64,000 bases of DNA from Chrysophaeum taylorii. Taxonomy: Eukaryota > Sar > Pelagophyceae > Pelagomonadales > Pelagomonadaceae. Below are positions 18,133 to 29,100 of this stretch, piece after piece. Each line of letters opens with the position of its first letter. Position 1 is the first letter of the stretch. A program made the position numbers and the translations under genes. Where the stretch lies: positions 62,001 to 126,000 of the forward strand of contig JAQMWT010000346.1 of NCBI GenBank assembly GCA_029834535.1, in the 5' to 3' direction. The notes under the pieces are model-generated. The model was not told where the DNA came from. It ran no database searches and saw only the letters and a program-made list of their open reading frames with translations.

Positions 18133-19242
18133 TTAACCGGTCACGGCCTCGGCCAAGAAAGCGTTATATCTCACGGTCTGGTGGATGAGCTCCGCGTTGC
18201 GGGCTTGCGTCGCTACGAGCGCGGTGAGCCTGTCGTCGTCGTCGTCGTCGTCGAACCCCCCGGGGGCAGGCTGGGTCGGTTCAGGGGGCGGCGGTATCGC
18301 GGAAGAGGAGGAGAAGGATTCCGTCGCGGGAAAGCAGCACTCATCGAAGTCACCACCGTCGTCGTCGTCGTCTATTCGGCGGAGCGACGAAGGATCGGCG
18401 GCGAGCCGGTGATTCGCGCGGTGGCAATAACTTTTCCCGGAAGGCCGCGGCCTGGTCGGGCGGGCGGGCGTGCAGACGGTGTCGAAGGCAGCGATGGAGT
18501 CGTCGGGCGGGGATATCTGGCTGAGGTGGGCGAGCTTTCGGTGGCTGAGGTGATTCATCTCCGAGAGGCAACAATAGTCGACGGCGGCCAAAGTCGCGCG
18601 GGCGCGAAGGTTCTTGTTCTGGGCGAGGAGCGCGGAAATGCGGCGGCTCTGCGCCCGCATCTTGGCACTCAGCTCGCCGTGCTCGCGCTGCATCGCGCCG
18701 AACTTTGTGGTGAGGCGTTCGACGACGTCCTTTTTCGCTTTGGAACCGGAATCGCGCGATCGCACCATCCGCGCCATCCACCGCAGCTCGTCGCGTTTGA
18801 CGTCCTCCTCGAGGAGGTCGAGGGAACGACGGTGCTCGGCCTGCGCCTCGGCGAACCGGGCCCTCGCGCCCTCGAGTTCTTGGGCTAGGCCGTCCTCGCG
18901 CGTACCGCCCAGCGACCCGAGCTCGACGAGCTCGGCCTCGAGCGCTTTCCTCGTCGCCTCGAGCGACCGCGCCTGGCGCTCGAACTCGGCATCCACCTTG
19001 GCGTTCGCCAGTGCGTGGTACTCGCGCACCCGCCGCTCCTCCTCTCGGAGCGACTTTTTTTGCGCTTCCAACTCCTGGGAAATCTCAGAGTTGGCCGAGA
19101 TCACGAGGCCGCGATCCTCGAGGCGCGCCTGCGCCGTCTCGGCCGCCTCCACCACGCTAGACCGCAGCGACGCGTACCGCGACCGGGCCAATGCCGCCTC
19201 CTCCTCGAGCCCCGACACGGCTCGCCCCAGCTCCACCATCAT
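18133..19242 (-). CDS. Coiled-coil protein of unknown function
   Basis: 369 residues, intronless, ATG at 19242 (a second Met codon follows at once). Residues 1 to about 225 form an almost uninterrupted Glu/Arg/Ala/Leu heptad pattern, including DELRWMARMVRSRD at about 150, reminiscent of basal-body/axonemal coiled-coil proteins. That similarity is only an impression. The C-terminal third is low complexity with two poly-Asp tracts and a Pro-rich stretch. It is divergently oriented to the plastid-protein gene, with only 15 bp between the two start codons. Either a bidirectional promoter overlaps coding sequence or one start is further in. Confidence 0.75.
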   Translation of the reverse strand: MMVELGRAVSGLEEEAALARSRYASLRSSVVEAAETAQARLEDRGLVISANSEISQELEAQKKSLREEERRVREYHALANAKVDAEFERQARSLEATRKALEAELVELGSLGGTREDGLAQELEGARARFAEAQAEHRRSLDLLEEDVKRDELRWMARMVRSRDSGSKAKKDVVERLTTKFGAMQREHGELSAKMRAQSRRISALLAQNKNLRARATLAAVDYCCLSEMNHLSHRKLAHLSQISPPDDSIAAFDTVCTPARPTRPRPSGKSYCHRANHRLAADPSSLRRIDDDDDGGDFDECCFPATESFSSSSAIPPPPEPTQPAPGGFDDDDDDDRLTALVATQARNAELIHQTVRYNAFLAEAVTG

Positions 19243-19257
19243 CGTTTATGTATCTTC

Positions 19258-20535
19258 ATGACGTCACTGCACGAAAGCAGCTGGCCGAGTTCAATGTTCA
19301 TTCGAATGTTGTTGTTGTTGTTGTTGTTCCGTGGCGCGACGGGGTTCGTCGTGTTTTGTATCGGGCGCAGACCGAGCGTCTCGCTCGCGGGCGAGCAGAC
19401 CGCCGACGAGCGGCAGGAAAAGTTTCTGCGCGCGCGGGGCTTCGTGTTCGACGCCGAACGGCAAACGTGGACGCGACCCGCCCCCGGGCGACCTCGGCGG
19501 AGGCCAGCGATCGTGCGCGCCCCGGGCACGAACCGCGTCCTCGAAGTCCGGTTCGAGGACTCGGCAACCGAAGCGGCGGTGGCAGCGGGACGCCGCGCGG
19601 CGCGAGACTTGAAGGAGACGCTCGATCGCGCGACCCGCGTCCCGCCGACCCCCCGCGCCGAGCTCGAGGCCCTCGGCGTCGGCCTCGTCTCGCCCCCCGT
19701 CCTCGTCCTCGCGCAGCTCGTCCTCTGGGAGCTCGTGCGCGCGAGGCTTTCGCCGGACGCGCTTCCTCCGATCGGCGTCGGAGCGGGCCCTCTCGAACTC
19801 CTCGTCACCGCCGGAATTTTCGTCGCCGCGAGGGTCCCCGGCTACGGCCACTGGGGCGCCCTCTCGGGGACCCTCGAACGAGCGGCGGCCGACGCCTCGC
19901 GCGGCGCGCACGCCGTTCCGGCGCCTCGGTCGTGGCGCGATTCCGATAAGACTTGGACCGTCGTCGCGACCGGACTCGAACTCGCGGCCGCCTGGCCGAG
20001 ATGCCTGGCCCTCCACGCCGCCATGCAGGCCCCCCTCGACCGGGCCCTCCAGCGCCTCCTCGTCGACGCGACCGTCGACCCGACCGACGCGATTGGATTT
20101 TCTGCCGCGACCGCGATTTTTGCCGTCGCCCTCTTCGCCGCCGCGGCCGAGCTCGCGGCCGCCGGCGAGACGACCATCGATGACATGACCATCCACAGCG
20201 AGCGTCACACCCTCGAACAAAAACTCAAAGACCGACCACCCGTCGCCGGCGACGTATACTCGGACCTCGCGAACGCCTGGCTCGACAAATTCGCCCTCCG
20301 CGACGCCCGGGCTGCCCGGCGCGACGCCGTCCTCGCGCCGATCACCGCTTTTGCGAGGGCGGCCGCCGCCGCGACCGCATTCCGCCTCGCCGGCGACAAC
20401 CTCGACGCCCCCTTTGCCCTCCACGCCGCCGCGGCGATCATGGCCGTCTCCACCCCCTTCTTTCTCCCTACGACGCCCCGCTTCCCCCCCGATCATGACG
20501 ACGATCCCGAACGCGCCCTCTATGTCATCCGCTAG
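19258..20535 (+). CDS. Predicted plastid-targeted multi-pass membrane protein
   Basis: 425 residues from ATG 19258; an internal ATG at 19294 (MFIRMLLLLLLF) gives a better signal peptide. The hydrophobic core is followed by RGATGF, so Phe would be +1 after cleavage, as in the ASAFAP-type motif of complex red plastids, and then a basic Ser/Arg-rich transit-like stretch. The mature part has several Ala/Leu/Val-rich helices (about 195-215, 240-255, 325-350 and 390-420), suggesting a thylakoid or envelope membrane protein. No family was recognised. GC content and codon use are typical of the host genes. The targeting inference is the main support for a plastid-bearing host. Confidence 0.7.
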   Translation: MTSLHESSWPSSMFIRMLLLLLLFRGATGFVVFCIGRRPSVSLAGEQTADERQEKFLRARGFVFDAERQTWTRPAPGRPRRRPAIVRAPGTNRVLEVRFEDSATEAAVAAGRRAARDLKETLDRATRVPPTPRAELEALGVGLVSPPVLVLAQLVLWELVRARLSPDALPPIGVGAGPLELLVTAGIFVAARVPGYGHWGALSGTLERAAADASRGAHAVPAPRSWRDSDKTWTVVATGLELAAAWPRCLALHAAMQAPLDRALQRLLVDATVDPTDAIGFSAATAIFAVALFAAAAELAAAGETTIDDMTIHSERHTLEQKLKDRPPVAGDVYSDLANAWLDKFALRDARAARRDAVLAPITAFARAAAAATAFRLAGDNLDAPFALHAAAAIMAVSTPFFLPTTPRFPPDHDDDPERALYVIR

Positions 20536-22339
20536 CTACGTACGCTTCTGTGTGTTCCTCTGTACATATCATTTTCTTCGGACGCCGACGATCTCGTCGC
20601 CTGTGCTATTATTGATCGTCGACGAGAGCGCCAAGAAAAGAAAAAGCTCTGTGCCGCCCTCTGCTGTTCTCTCGTCTTTGAGTCCCCTTCCCAACTGTTT
20701 GCCTCCGAATTAATACCTCCTCTGTCCTCCGCTTTGTGCTATATAACGCAGCGTTCAAGTGAGGAAGCGCTTCGAGGTCAAGGTTCGGCTGCGCGGGCGA
20801 TGGCGACGCCTTCGTCGTGTCGGAACGCAAGCGGGACGGCGAGGCACGGCTTCGGGTGGGCAATGGGCGGCGAGTGGTCTCTCGCCGAGCGCCGGACGGT
20901 TTGTCTCGTCATCCCGGGCCGCGCGGCGGTCCGCCGTCGCTCTCCACGAAGGGGCGAGCCACGACGCGGTTTACCGCGACAAAAAAAAACCGGAAGACGT
21001 CCAGGTAGTTTCTCTTTCTAGCAAGTTAGTTACGGCTTATCTTTTTCTTTATCTTCTTTCTTTCCTGCTTTGGAAGCAGTCTTGCGTCCTATAGGTAATT
21101 TCTCTTTCCAGCACGTAAAAAGAAAATACGGAAGACTGACAGGACACACACAGACAGACGTGACTTGAACAACTTCCCGTTTTTTGCGATCCGTTTAGTA
21201 TGCAATGTACTGATATACTGATCTGGCAACGAAGATTTCGCGCACGCATTAATCACCCGAAAAGCTTGCTTTTCAACCAAAGGATTTTTTTTTATCCAAA
21301 CTGATGCGACGACGCCGGCGCAGCGACCACCAGAGCCCATTCGGTTCACGAGATCCGAAGAGATCAACCTCGACCACCGCCTACTTCTCCATGACCTTCT
21401 TCTTCTTCTTCTTCTTTATCGAGCGATCGATCGATCGATCGCGATCCGAGGTCGTTGCGTCGGCGGTGACGCTAGGCGCAGACCGAAGACGACGTGGAAC
21501 TAGTGTCTAACCTCGTCAATCAGCTACTGCGAGCGCTTCCTCGATCATCACCGGTTGGCGAGGATCTGCAAACAGTGCAATCTCTCCGACGCGCGTAATC
21601 CTCGTGGCGTCGACCAAGATCTCGGGCGACAACAAATTCACTACCACGGAAAGTTTATTGCTTACCCGGTTCCTTGTTCGCCGGACGACGACGCATTCTC
21701 GAAGAAAGACACCCAGCACCGAGGGGACACTGCGGCGCCCGACGCTCGCTTTAGATATTGACTCCTATCCGCGGAGCTTCTGAAGAGCCGCGCGACTCAC
21801 ATTTCTCGCCAGCCTGGCGGGCGAATCAAAGCACCTATCTTCTTACTTGTGCTTCCTTCACTCAGAGCCAGATGACGGCATGAAATTGGATCTGGGACTT
21901 CGTCGTCGTCGTCGCGCAAGACCAGAAAACCCTAGTTATGATGCCGAGCCCACCCTGTTTTTTTTCACTCGGGACCCCCCCCCCCATCTGATGGTCGTAC
22001 TTTTCCACTTAGCAGCTGCCCTGATCTTCTTGCCTTCCACGGCGCTTTTGGGTGAGCTGCAATACAACTGGCACAATTATTGAGTGTGCATACCGGGGGG
22101 GGGGTGCCACACGGTTGGTGAGAACGCTGTCTGTTCAAAGCCGTCGACGTGCTGCGAGACAAGGGTTTGCATGTTGTCGATTGCAGACACGTGAAAAGAA
22201 TCGAGGGGAGCTGTCGTTCTCGATGAGCAGTTGTGACCCGGCCTCTATCCGCAGGACACAGGGTGTGTGGAGGAGCGCCCAGCGGATTAGAAAAAGCGTC
22301 GGGGGAAGAAGCTAAGGCGGCAGCTTGTACAAAACTTCC
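20536..22339. other. Intergenic, no convincing gene
   Basis: Contains short simple repeats ((CTT)n near 21395-21415, (ATCG)n near 21420-21440, C and G homopolymers near 21975 and 22097). Short open frames around 20760-21090 are Arg-rich in all phases and show no domain. An intron-containing small gene cannot be excluded at 20760-21000. Confidence 0.45.
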
Positions 22340-23143
22340 TCAGAGGACGAGGATCCGATTTTTTTCTTTCAGATATTCTTCGTTGGTCAAGACTCCCTTG
22401 GACTTGAGGTGGTGCAGTTCGGCGAGCGCGATGCGGCGTTCGCGCGCGCGATCGAACGCAGCTTGATGGTCGATGAGCTTGTTTGCAATAGCTTTGTACT
22501 CCTTAAATCGTTCGCTCCGGGCCTCGTTGGCATGCTGCTCACATTGCGCATCCAACGTGATGATGTTGTTGAGGACCTCGTACTTGGACAGCCTGCTTCT
22601 TTCGATCACGAGCGAGTCGGCGGTCGGCCCCATAGTCGCCGGGGGTCGGTTCGTTAGGTCCTCGAGAGCCGCGTTGTTCTTGAGGCTTCTCGATAGCTCG
22701 AGGGCATGATCCAAAGCATCGTACGCGTTCGCGTGGGGAGCGGCGTTTTCATCGTCCACGCCATCGTCACCAGTTACGACCGACGCTTCGACGGACGCAT
22801 CCCCGGAAGCTTCCTCCTCTTCGCAACACGACGCCTCTTCGGTTATGGCGTCTTCATGGCTTGCACCTTCTTCGTCCAGAATCGACGGCGAGACCCGAGG
22901 CAAAAAGTCTTTCCCGCCTTCAGCGGGAGAAAACTGGTCCTGTGCCGTGTCATAGCAGTCGCGGAACTTCCCGGGAGTAACAGCATTCGCCTTGGGTGCC
23001 ATCTTGTGCGACCGCTTGAAACCCTTCTTCTGAAGCGCATCATCATTACTCGGGAACGCGTCTGGCTCGCCCTCGACGTGTTGAAAGAACGGCGCTCGCG
23101 CCATCGCCCATTGGCGGCGGCTTTCGGGAGATCGCACCGACAT
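22340..23143 (-). CDS. Acidic protein with SHOCT-like C-terminal motif
   Basis: 267 residues, ATG at 23143, no intron. The N-terminal half is disordered and rich in Glu/Asp/Ala. Residues about 170-267 are helical and end with LAELHHLKSKGVLTNEEYLK, which matches the pattern of the SHOCT/short C-terminal oligomerisation motif (Leu-x2-Leu-x4-Gly-hydrophobic-Thr-x2-Glu-Phe/Tyr). In other proteins this helical hairpin mediates self-association. Function is unknown. The gene is an isolated unit between two long intergenic stretches. Confidence 0.65.
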   Translation of the reverse strand: MSVRSPESRRQWAMARAPFFQHVEGEPDAFPSNDDALQKKGFKRSHKMAPKANAVTPGKFRDCYDTAQDQFSPAEGGKDFLPRVSPSILDEEGASHEDAITEEASCCEEEEASGDASVEASVVTGDDGVDDENAAPHANAYDALDHALELSRSLKNNAALEDLTNRPPATMGPTADSLVIERSRLSKYEVLNNIITLDAQCEQHANEARSERFKEYKAIANKLIDHQAAFDRARERRIALAELHHLKSKGVLTNEEYLKEKNRILVL

Positions 23144-23882
23144 CAGCCCACAGAGGCTGGACTCGAGTGCACCGATGGTTTAATCCTGATTCGAGGCCTG
23201 CGAGCCCCGCGCGACGTCAAGGTTTGCTTCGGATCTGAGGTGCGGTGCGCGTCCTCGCCCAAACAATCAACGATTCCTAAAACAGTCAAGCTCACAATCA
23301 ACGTCGCACAATCGACGTTTCTTCGGAGTGAGCGAGCGACCTTGGCGTGCAAAAGCTCGCGACGAAGAAGCAGATCGCAGTATTGGTCGATGCAGAGAAA
23401 CCGTTATCCTCGGCACACAAATAGTGTCGGGTGTAGCGTCGAGACCAGGGTCGTGAATTGGGGGCCAGTATAGGGACGCGAAAATAACGACTTGCAGTTT
23501 TGAAATCAATGGCCGATAGGCATCGGAGATGTACGCGCAACAGCTAACGTACATCAAACAATTGCTGGTTGTGTGACCGGTAAGGGAAGCCAGCTGGGCG
23601 AGATCCGAGCAGGGGCGATTTCGAGACCACATACAGAACAATCATGCTACTACTTCTCGAAATGCAACACGCCACTAGCATGCGTCTAGGACGCATGGGA
23701 CGTCCGTCCGTCTGGCGCACCAGAATTATAGCGAGTGGCCCTTCGTAGCCTATACAAAAGGACTAACACTCTCTTTCGGCCATAGGCGTCACGCACCTGT
23801 TGGCCCAATCAACTCCTGCTTCACCCCCCCAAATATTGTTATCGGTGTGCTGCTCTGCGATGGCTCTCGACTTTCCGTACGC
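23144..23882. other. Intergenic, no recognisable gene
   Basis: An open minus-strand frame at 23267-23641 has no recognisable domain and lacks support. The rest is non-coding in appearance. Confidence 0.4.
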
Positions 23883-25850
23883 CTATCTTGATTCGCGGAT
23901 GGTGCTGTCGGGGAGAACTGGGTGACGTTTGGCGAAGCCAACATCCAAGTTTCCTAGAATGACTGCCTCCGTTTTGCGTCGCAGGGTCGAAGACCTCGTC
24001 ATCGTTGGATGACCGTAGCTCGAAGGCGATCGTTGCGGGAATGTCAAGGGTATGATGTCTTTTCGGCGCGCTCGCTGCTTCCATTGCAGCCTGCAAATTA
24101 GCGATGCAGGAAGCACCCAGAACGTCGAGTTGTTGTGTGCCGCCTCACGACTAATGAGCGCAGTGTCGGGGAGCAAAAGATTGTCGCAGCTTACCAAGTT
24201 TACGTCGGCTAGACTGCCTTTCACGAGAGAGAGCAGACGTCGTCGGGCGTCGAGGACCGTCTCTACAGCTGAGCAGCGTAACGTGATTCGGCGCCCTGTT
24301 GGCAGCTGAAAGCCCACGGTTACAAGGCGCTCGCATTTGATGAGGGAGGTGATGAGCCTCATCTCCTCGAAAGAGATATCCTCTCCCGCGGCGTTGTGGA
24401 GTAGTCCCATCGCGCATCCGAACTCAAGAAGTGGTGCCTGAATCTTCTGTGGCAGCGACTGCTGCGACGACAGCTGGTGACGTTGGTGTGTGGTGTCTTC
24501 GACATTTCTGATGATGGCTCTGGTGTCGGTGTTTTCCGACGACTTTGGGACCACGTTTTGCAACAACAATCTATTCTCCGGACTGGGAAATCGAGCCTTC
24601 TTCGCAAGGATCAGATCAGAAGGCGCAATGACAGCGCGCGGCTCAAGGCCGCGTCCGGCGTCGACACAAGGGCCATTACTCTTACACCTTGTTCCAGCGT
24701 GTTGATCCGCCTCTTTCTCGGTGAACCCGTTGTCATCATCTTGCAGCAGAATCGATCGAGCCGGCACAAGAACCCGATGTTCGTGCGACATGATCTTCAT
24801 CAATCCTTGCCGCAATTGGAGGGAGTACTTCGATTGCGCAGGCGAATAGTCGCCGCGTCTAGTCGATGTCATGACGGGCGTCGGAGTATTATCAGATGTG
24901 CGCCCCAGGTGAAAGCAGTCGCAGATGCAGCTTAGGAACAAGTCAAGGTCCACCAACGAGCCGCCTGCCGCTTTGGGACGGACCTCTAGTATGCGCGAAA
25001 AAAGCTTTGAATACGGATTGTTAGTGCCACGCGACGACGGCCGTCTCGCTGGGGTGTGAGCCTTCGAGGAGAATAAATCCTCGCCAGACACACCGCCGCA
25101 TGTCGGCGACCTGCTCCCGTCGCTTGACTGCACGGTGTGCTGAGGTGCTTCTTCGAACTGATCGAGTTCCAACTCAGCCAATAGTGCAGTGAGTGCGTGC
25201 ACATACAACATCGATTCAGGGTGATCGAGTAACGCATCGAAACCGCTCGAGACCGCCTTGGTCTTGACATGCGTCGGTTCGTGTCCGCCGTCGACACTCG
25301 ATCTACAAACCACGATACCACCAAAGACCGGAATGTAGACCCGGCTCGTGTTTTTCAGGATCAACTGCAAGAGCGCATCAACACCACCGGCGTGTTGAAG
25401 TGCGATTTTGTCTAGAAACGAGGTTATCGCACTGAAGCATTGCATATTGCGTTCGTTTAGCAACCGCAAATAGATATTGAGTCGGCTGCTCACCTGCCAT
25501 GATGTTGGAAACTCTCTTGCCTGATCCACAGCCGCAGCAAACTGCGCGAGCCGGGCATTTGCGATGTGTGGGACATGATAAGTGCGATCGAAAGAGTAGT
25601 GCGTCAGATCAGCCAAGGTTGCAAACCGAGATGATTCTTCGTCTCGAGAGATCTGCTCCCACAGATCGAAGAGGACCGTTACAACATTGCAAGCCTGGAA
25701 CGGTGACCAGGGCTCAACGGCGAGACGAGTCGTAGGCGGCTGCGGCTTTGATCTCAATTTCGTGATTGTCGCAAGAGGCAAGTGTCCTCTTTCTATTATG
25801 GCATCCATCTGCGCTTCGAGGAACTTGATGGGACCGAGCCCTGACGCCAT
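23883..25850 (-). CDS. Hypothetical protein, 655 residues
   Basis: Intronless, ATG at 25850. Residues 1-270 are helical with LRLLNERNMQCFSAITSFLD-type amphipathic stretches that resemble an alpha-solenoid. The middle (about 280-470) is low complexity. Residues about 520-590 could be a ubiquitin-like beta-grasp (GFQLPTGRRITLRCSAVETV pattern with a following helix). No assignment is made. It is divergent from the 2,400-residue gene, with 321 bp between start codons, a likely shared promoter. The long open frame and good ATG support reality; product function is unknown. Confidence 0.65.
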   Translation of the reverse strand: MASGLGPIKFLEAQMDAIIERGHLPLATITKLRSKPQPPTTRLAVEPWSPFQACNVVTVLFDLWEQISRDEESSRFATLADLTHYSFDRTYHVPHIANARLAQFAAAVDQAREFPTSWQVSSRLNIYLRLLNERNMQCFSAITSFLDKIALQHAGGVDALLQLILKNTSRVYIPVFGGIVVCRSSVDGGHEPTHVKTKAVSSGFDALLDHPESMLYVHALTALLAELELDQFEEAPQHTVQSSDGSRSPTCGGVSGEDLFSSKAHTPARRPSSRGTNNPYSKLFSRILEVRPKAAGGSLVDLDLFLSCICDCFHLGRTSDNTPTPVMTSTRRGDYSPAQSKYSLQLRQGLMKIMSHEHRVLVPARSILLQDDDNGFTEKEADQHAGTRCKSNGPCVDAGRGLEPRAVIAPSDLILAKKARFPSPENRLLLQNVVPKSSENTDTRAIIRNVEDTTHQRHQLSSQQSLPQKIQAPLLEFGCAMGLLHNAAGEDISFEEMRLITSLIKCERLVTVGFQLPTGRRITLRCSAVETVLDARRRLLSLVKGSLADVNLVSCDNLLLPDTALISREAAHNNSTFWVLPASLICRLQWKQRARRKDIIPLTFPQRSPSSYGHPTMTRSSTLRRKTEAVILGNLDVGFAKRHPVLPDSTIRESR

Positions 25851-26171
25851 CCTGTCGATGTGATGGCTAAGCGTGCAGCGAAGGCTTGATCATAATCCGA
25901 TTTCACGTTTCACCCGCCTCTTATCGCAATTCTGGAAAGGGCGTGACACCAACCCGTCGTCTTAGCAGTCGATCTGTAAAACTCATCGTGTCAGACGTGG
26001 ATGATATGCAGTGACGTCATGTGCGTGTATCGAAGTAGTATCTGTTCCTTCAGTGCAATGGTAGTCGATGGTTCCAAGAAAGCAAGTCAAGTCCGGTCTC
26101 GCCGGGCATAATCTTTATCCCTGCAACAGCTTCTACTGGCACAAAACTCCAAAAGACGTGCGCAGAACGGA

Positions 26172-29100
26172 ATGGTAGCGGCGGTGGGACCTATCTCGCT
26201 ACCTGCCCTGCCCGCGGCTGGCAGCACGAAGCAGGCGGCTGCCAGGGAGGCAGATTCCACAGAGGGCGAGCTCAAGATCGTCATGTGTGGTCGCACGGTC
26301 GGACGTTCCGACAAAGAGCTCTTGGCCCTTACCCAGCGGCTCGCTGAGCAACGCACTGATGAACTTCGCAACCAAATGAGGAATGAGGTAAAGTCCGAGG
26401 CGTCTACTCGAACGGAGTCAGGAGGCAGGGTGCCAAAGTGGCCACAATTCCGTCGAGCGCGTCAAAAGGAACAACAGAAACCCGTAGCCGACATTATGCC
26501 TCGAACACCACGGCCGCCCAGTCTTTCTGCGGTAAGTGCCTCGATTCAATCCGAAATGGCACAGACCACAGAATTTCGCGACTTGTCCGATATCGGGACA
26601 TTGGATCGGTGGTGGGAAAAGAAGAACATCGAGCTGGAAAAAATTCTGATGATCAACGCTGGATCAGCAGACACTGGCGGTGAGCAGGTTGATGGAATGG
26701 TGTCGTTTCGCTCAGCCGCAGGCAGTCTCGACAAGGACCCAATTTTATACGAGACGCGATTACCCTCGTCGCACGTGGAAGCCTGGCTCACCGCCGTCAT
26801 GGCTCGCGCTGGCGACGAATTGGGTATGTTTAAAACCGCCGTCGCAGGGCTGCGGGCGGCTGTCGGCCTGCCACCACATAAGCAGGCCGTAGACATCGGC
26901 GAACCTCAACGTATCGCTTCCTCCGCAACAGGACGCTGTTTGATAAGGCAACACGTCACCAGTCCACGCGGGGTCCAAGTTGATTTCGAGGAAGACCCAT
27001 GCCTGTCACATGAGCAGGCGAAATTCGGTCTCGAGCTTGTTAATATTCAACCCGTCCACAAGGATGGCCTCTCGCCCGAAGATGAAGAAGAAAATGAAGA
27101 AGATGAAGACCAGGAAGAAGCAAGATCTGAGGGCAAACACGACAAGTATGATTGGCTACGACAACAGCCCGACGTGAGCTTATGTGCAGATCAGGACACG
27201 AAGTGTGCTGGCCCCACGAGCCCGCCGCGGCTGCGCGTACCAGTGACGCCATCATTCTTTCGAGAGTACCGTGCCGACCGGCTAGGTATACTTGGGCTCG
27301 ACCGATGCACCCTGAGTGCGCTTGGCCTGGATCGGGACACAATAGATCGAACATATCGTGCACTCTACGTCCACGCGGTCGGAGCGCACATGCTCGTGCG
27401 TCGTGCATGCCTGGGCACGTCATACGAACATCGCACGACGCTGGCTGCTGCGCTTTGGTTGATGTTCATGTACCTTGTTGAAAGCACCGAGGACTTTCAG
27501 TATAAGTCTGCCATCTCGCGCGTGCGCCTCGCAGCGATAGCTCACATGGAGCAGGCGACGAGAAAGTTGGAAAATGAGTGCGCTGATGAGCGAGAGGTTT
27601 CTCGTGCCTGCAAAGAGCAACTACGCGCGTGCGACGCATGTCTGCTCGCATTTGCAGGTGATGCGCAGGCGGCCGGGAAAGAGGTTAAAGAATTGACTCA
27701 GTATGCAATAAACATGAAGACGCGGTGCTTGAACGAGCTTTCGGAGGCACGGCAGGTCGCTCAAGAGTGTGAATGCCGATGCATCGCACACGAAGCTGCG
27801 GCAGCCTGGTCTACCGCGGCCTGGGCAACATGTGCGCATACACTATCTCAAGCTCAGACGTCGCTCGAAGAGACGAGAGCAGCTGCAGAGACTACACGTG
27901 CAGCTGCAGAGACTACACGTGGTGAACTGGAGTTTCTCAAAAACTATCAGGAGAATTTCCAAGAAGAGCACGTGCACACGGTGAAGGAGCGCGACGAGCT
28001 TAGTCACCGAGTCATGCGGCTTGAACACCAGCTCGAACGTGCATTGAAGGAAGCTCAAGGCGCGCAAGAGCAGTTGAAGAACGAGAAAAGTCGACGTGTA
28101 GAGACCGAGGAAAAGTATGCGCGTCTGCAGAAGGATGTTGAGAACCTCACCGACCATGTCAAGGCGACAACTCAGCAGCAGCGCGACGACGAACGCATCG
28201 GTGTTCAAGACAACGCCTCTCTTGACCCAAATGATACCACCGAGGACAAAGACAAGGTCGAGGAAAAAGATTCAGCTCGCAATCCGCGTTCTGTAGATTG
28301 TGAAGTCGAACACGAAGCCTGCAAAGCGTTGGCGCGTGAACTGAAAATTCTTGAGTGCGAAGCCCTGATATGGCGACACAAAGAGGCAACGCGGCCAAGG
28401 CCACCAGAATTAGTCGATGCATGCCTATCGCCGATCGAAGTGACACCACTACCTTCACCACCTCCGTCGCGATCACCGAGCTTGCGCCGCTTGTCTACCG
28501 GTCGCTTGTCGATTTCGCGACATCGTCGCTGGAGCAGCTCCACGTCGCAACCTGAGGTGCTGGCTCGCAAGGGAGTGGAAAGAGATAATCGCGAAGACGA
28601 CGAGAAGCACGTCCATCTATGCGAGGCACCAGCTCCGAGTGCACCGTATTCTAGCTCTCCAGTTATGTCAGGATGCACCACAGGAGAAGAAGGCACTGAC
28701 GAGGAAGAAACTGTTGATGCCTTCGAGACGATGAGTGCGCATGTGCGTCATTTCGCTGTGCAGGAGACAGCGGCGAAGTTGGTAAGTGGCACATGGATGC
28801 AAACGCTCGCGATTGTGCTCGTTAGGGAGAGTGGCCAGCGGCGACGCGCCTTGGAGCTCTGGGAGAGGCTGCAACAAGTGGAGCAGGAAGCGCTCCCAGC
28901 TTCGCATGTTGCACTAGACGCCTACCGGGCTCGCGCGGATTCGCTCCAACAGGATCTCGAAGAAACTTGTCAGAAGTTGTGTGCCGAGATGCTTGCCCGA
29001 CAAGCGGCGGAAGAGCGCGCACACATTGCCGAAACGGCGTCAAAGGAGGCTGAGGAAATGACAAGTCTTAGGACACGAAACAAAGTCTTGTACAAGACAT

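Noticed and set aside
18181-18888. 235-codon plus-strand frame opposite the coiled-coil gene
   Set aside because: Val/Gly/Arg-rich shadow produced by GTC/GAC repeats of the opposite strand.
19291-20496. 401-codon minus-strand frame opposite the plastid-protein gene
   Set aside because: Gly/Arg/Glu-rich shadow; no start context or domain.
23267-23641. 124-codon minus-strand frame as a gene
   Set aside because: No domain, poor composition, and no way to extend it with the short-intron rule.
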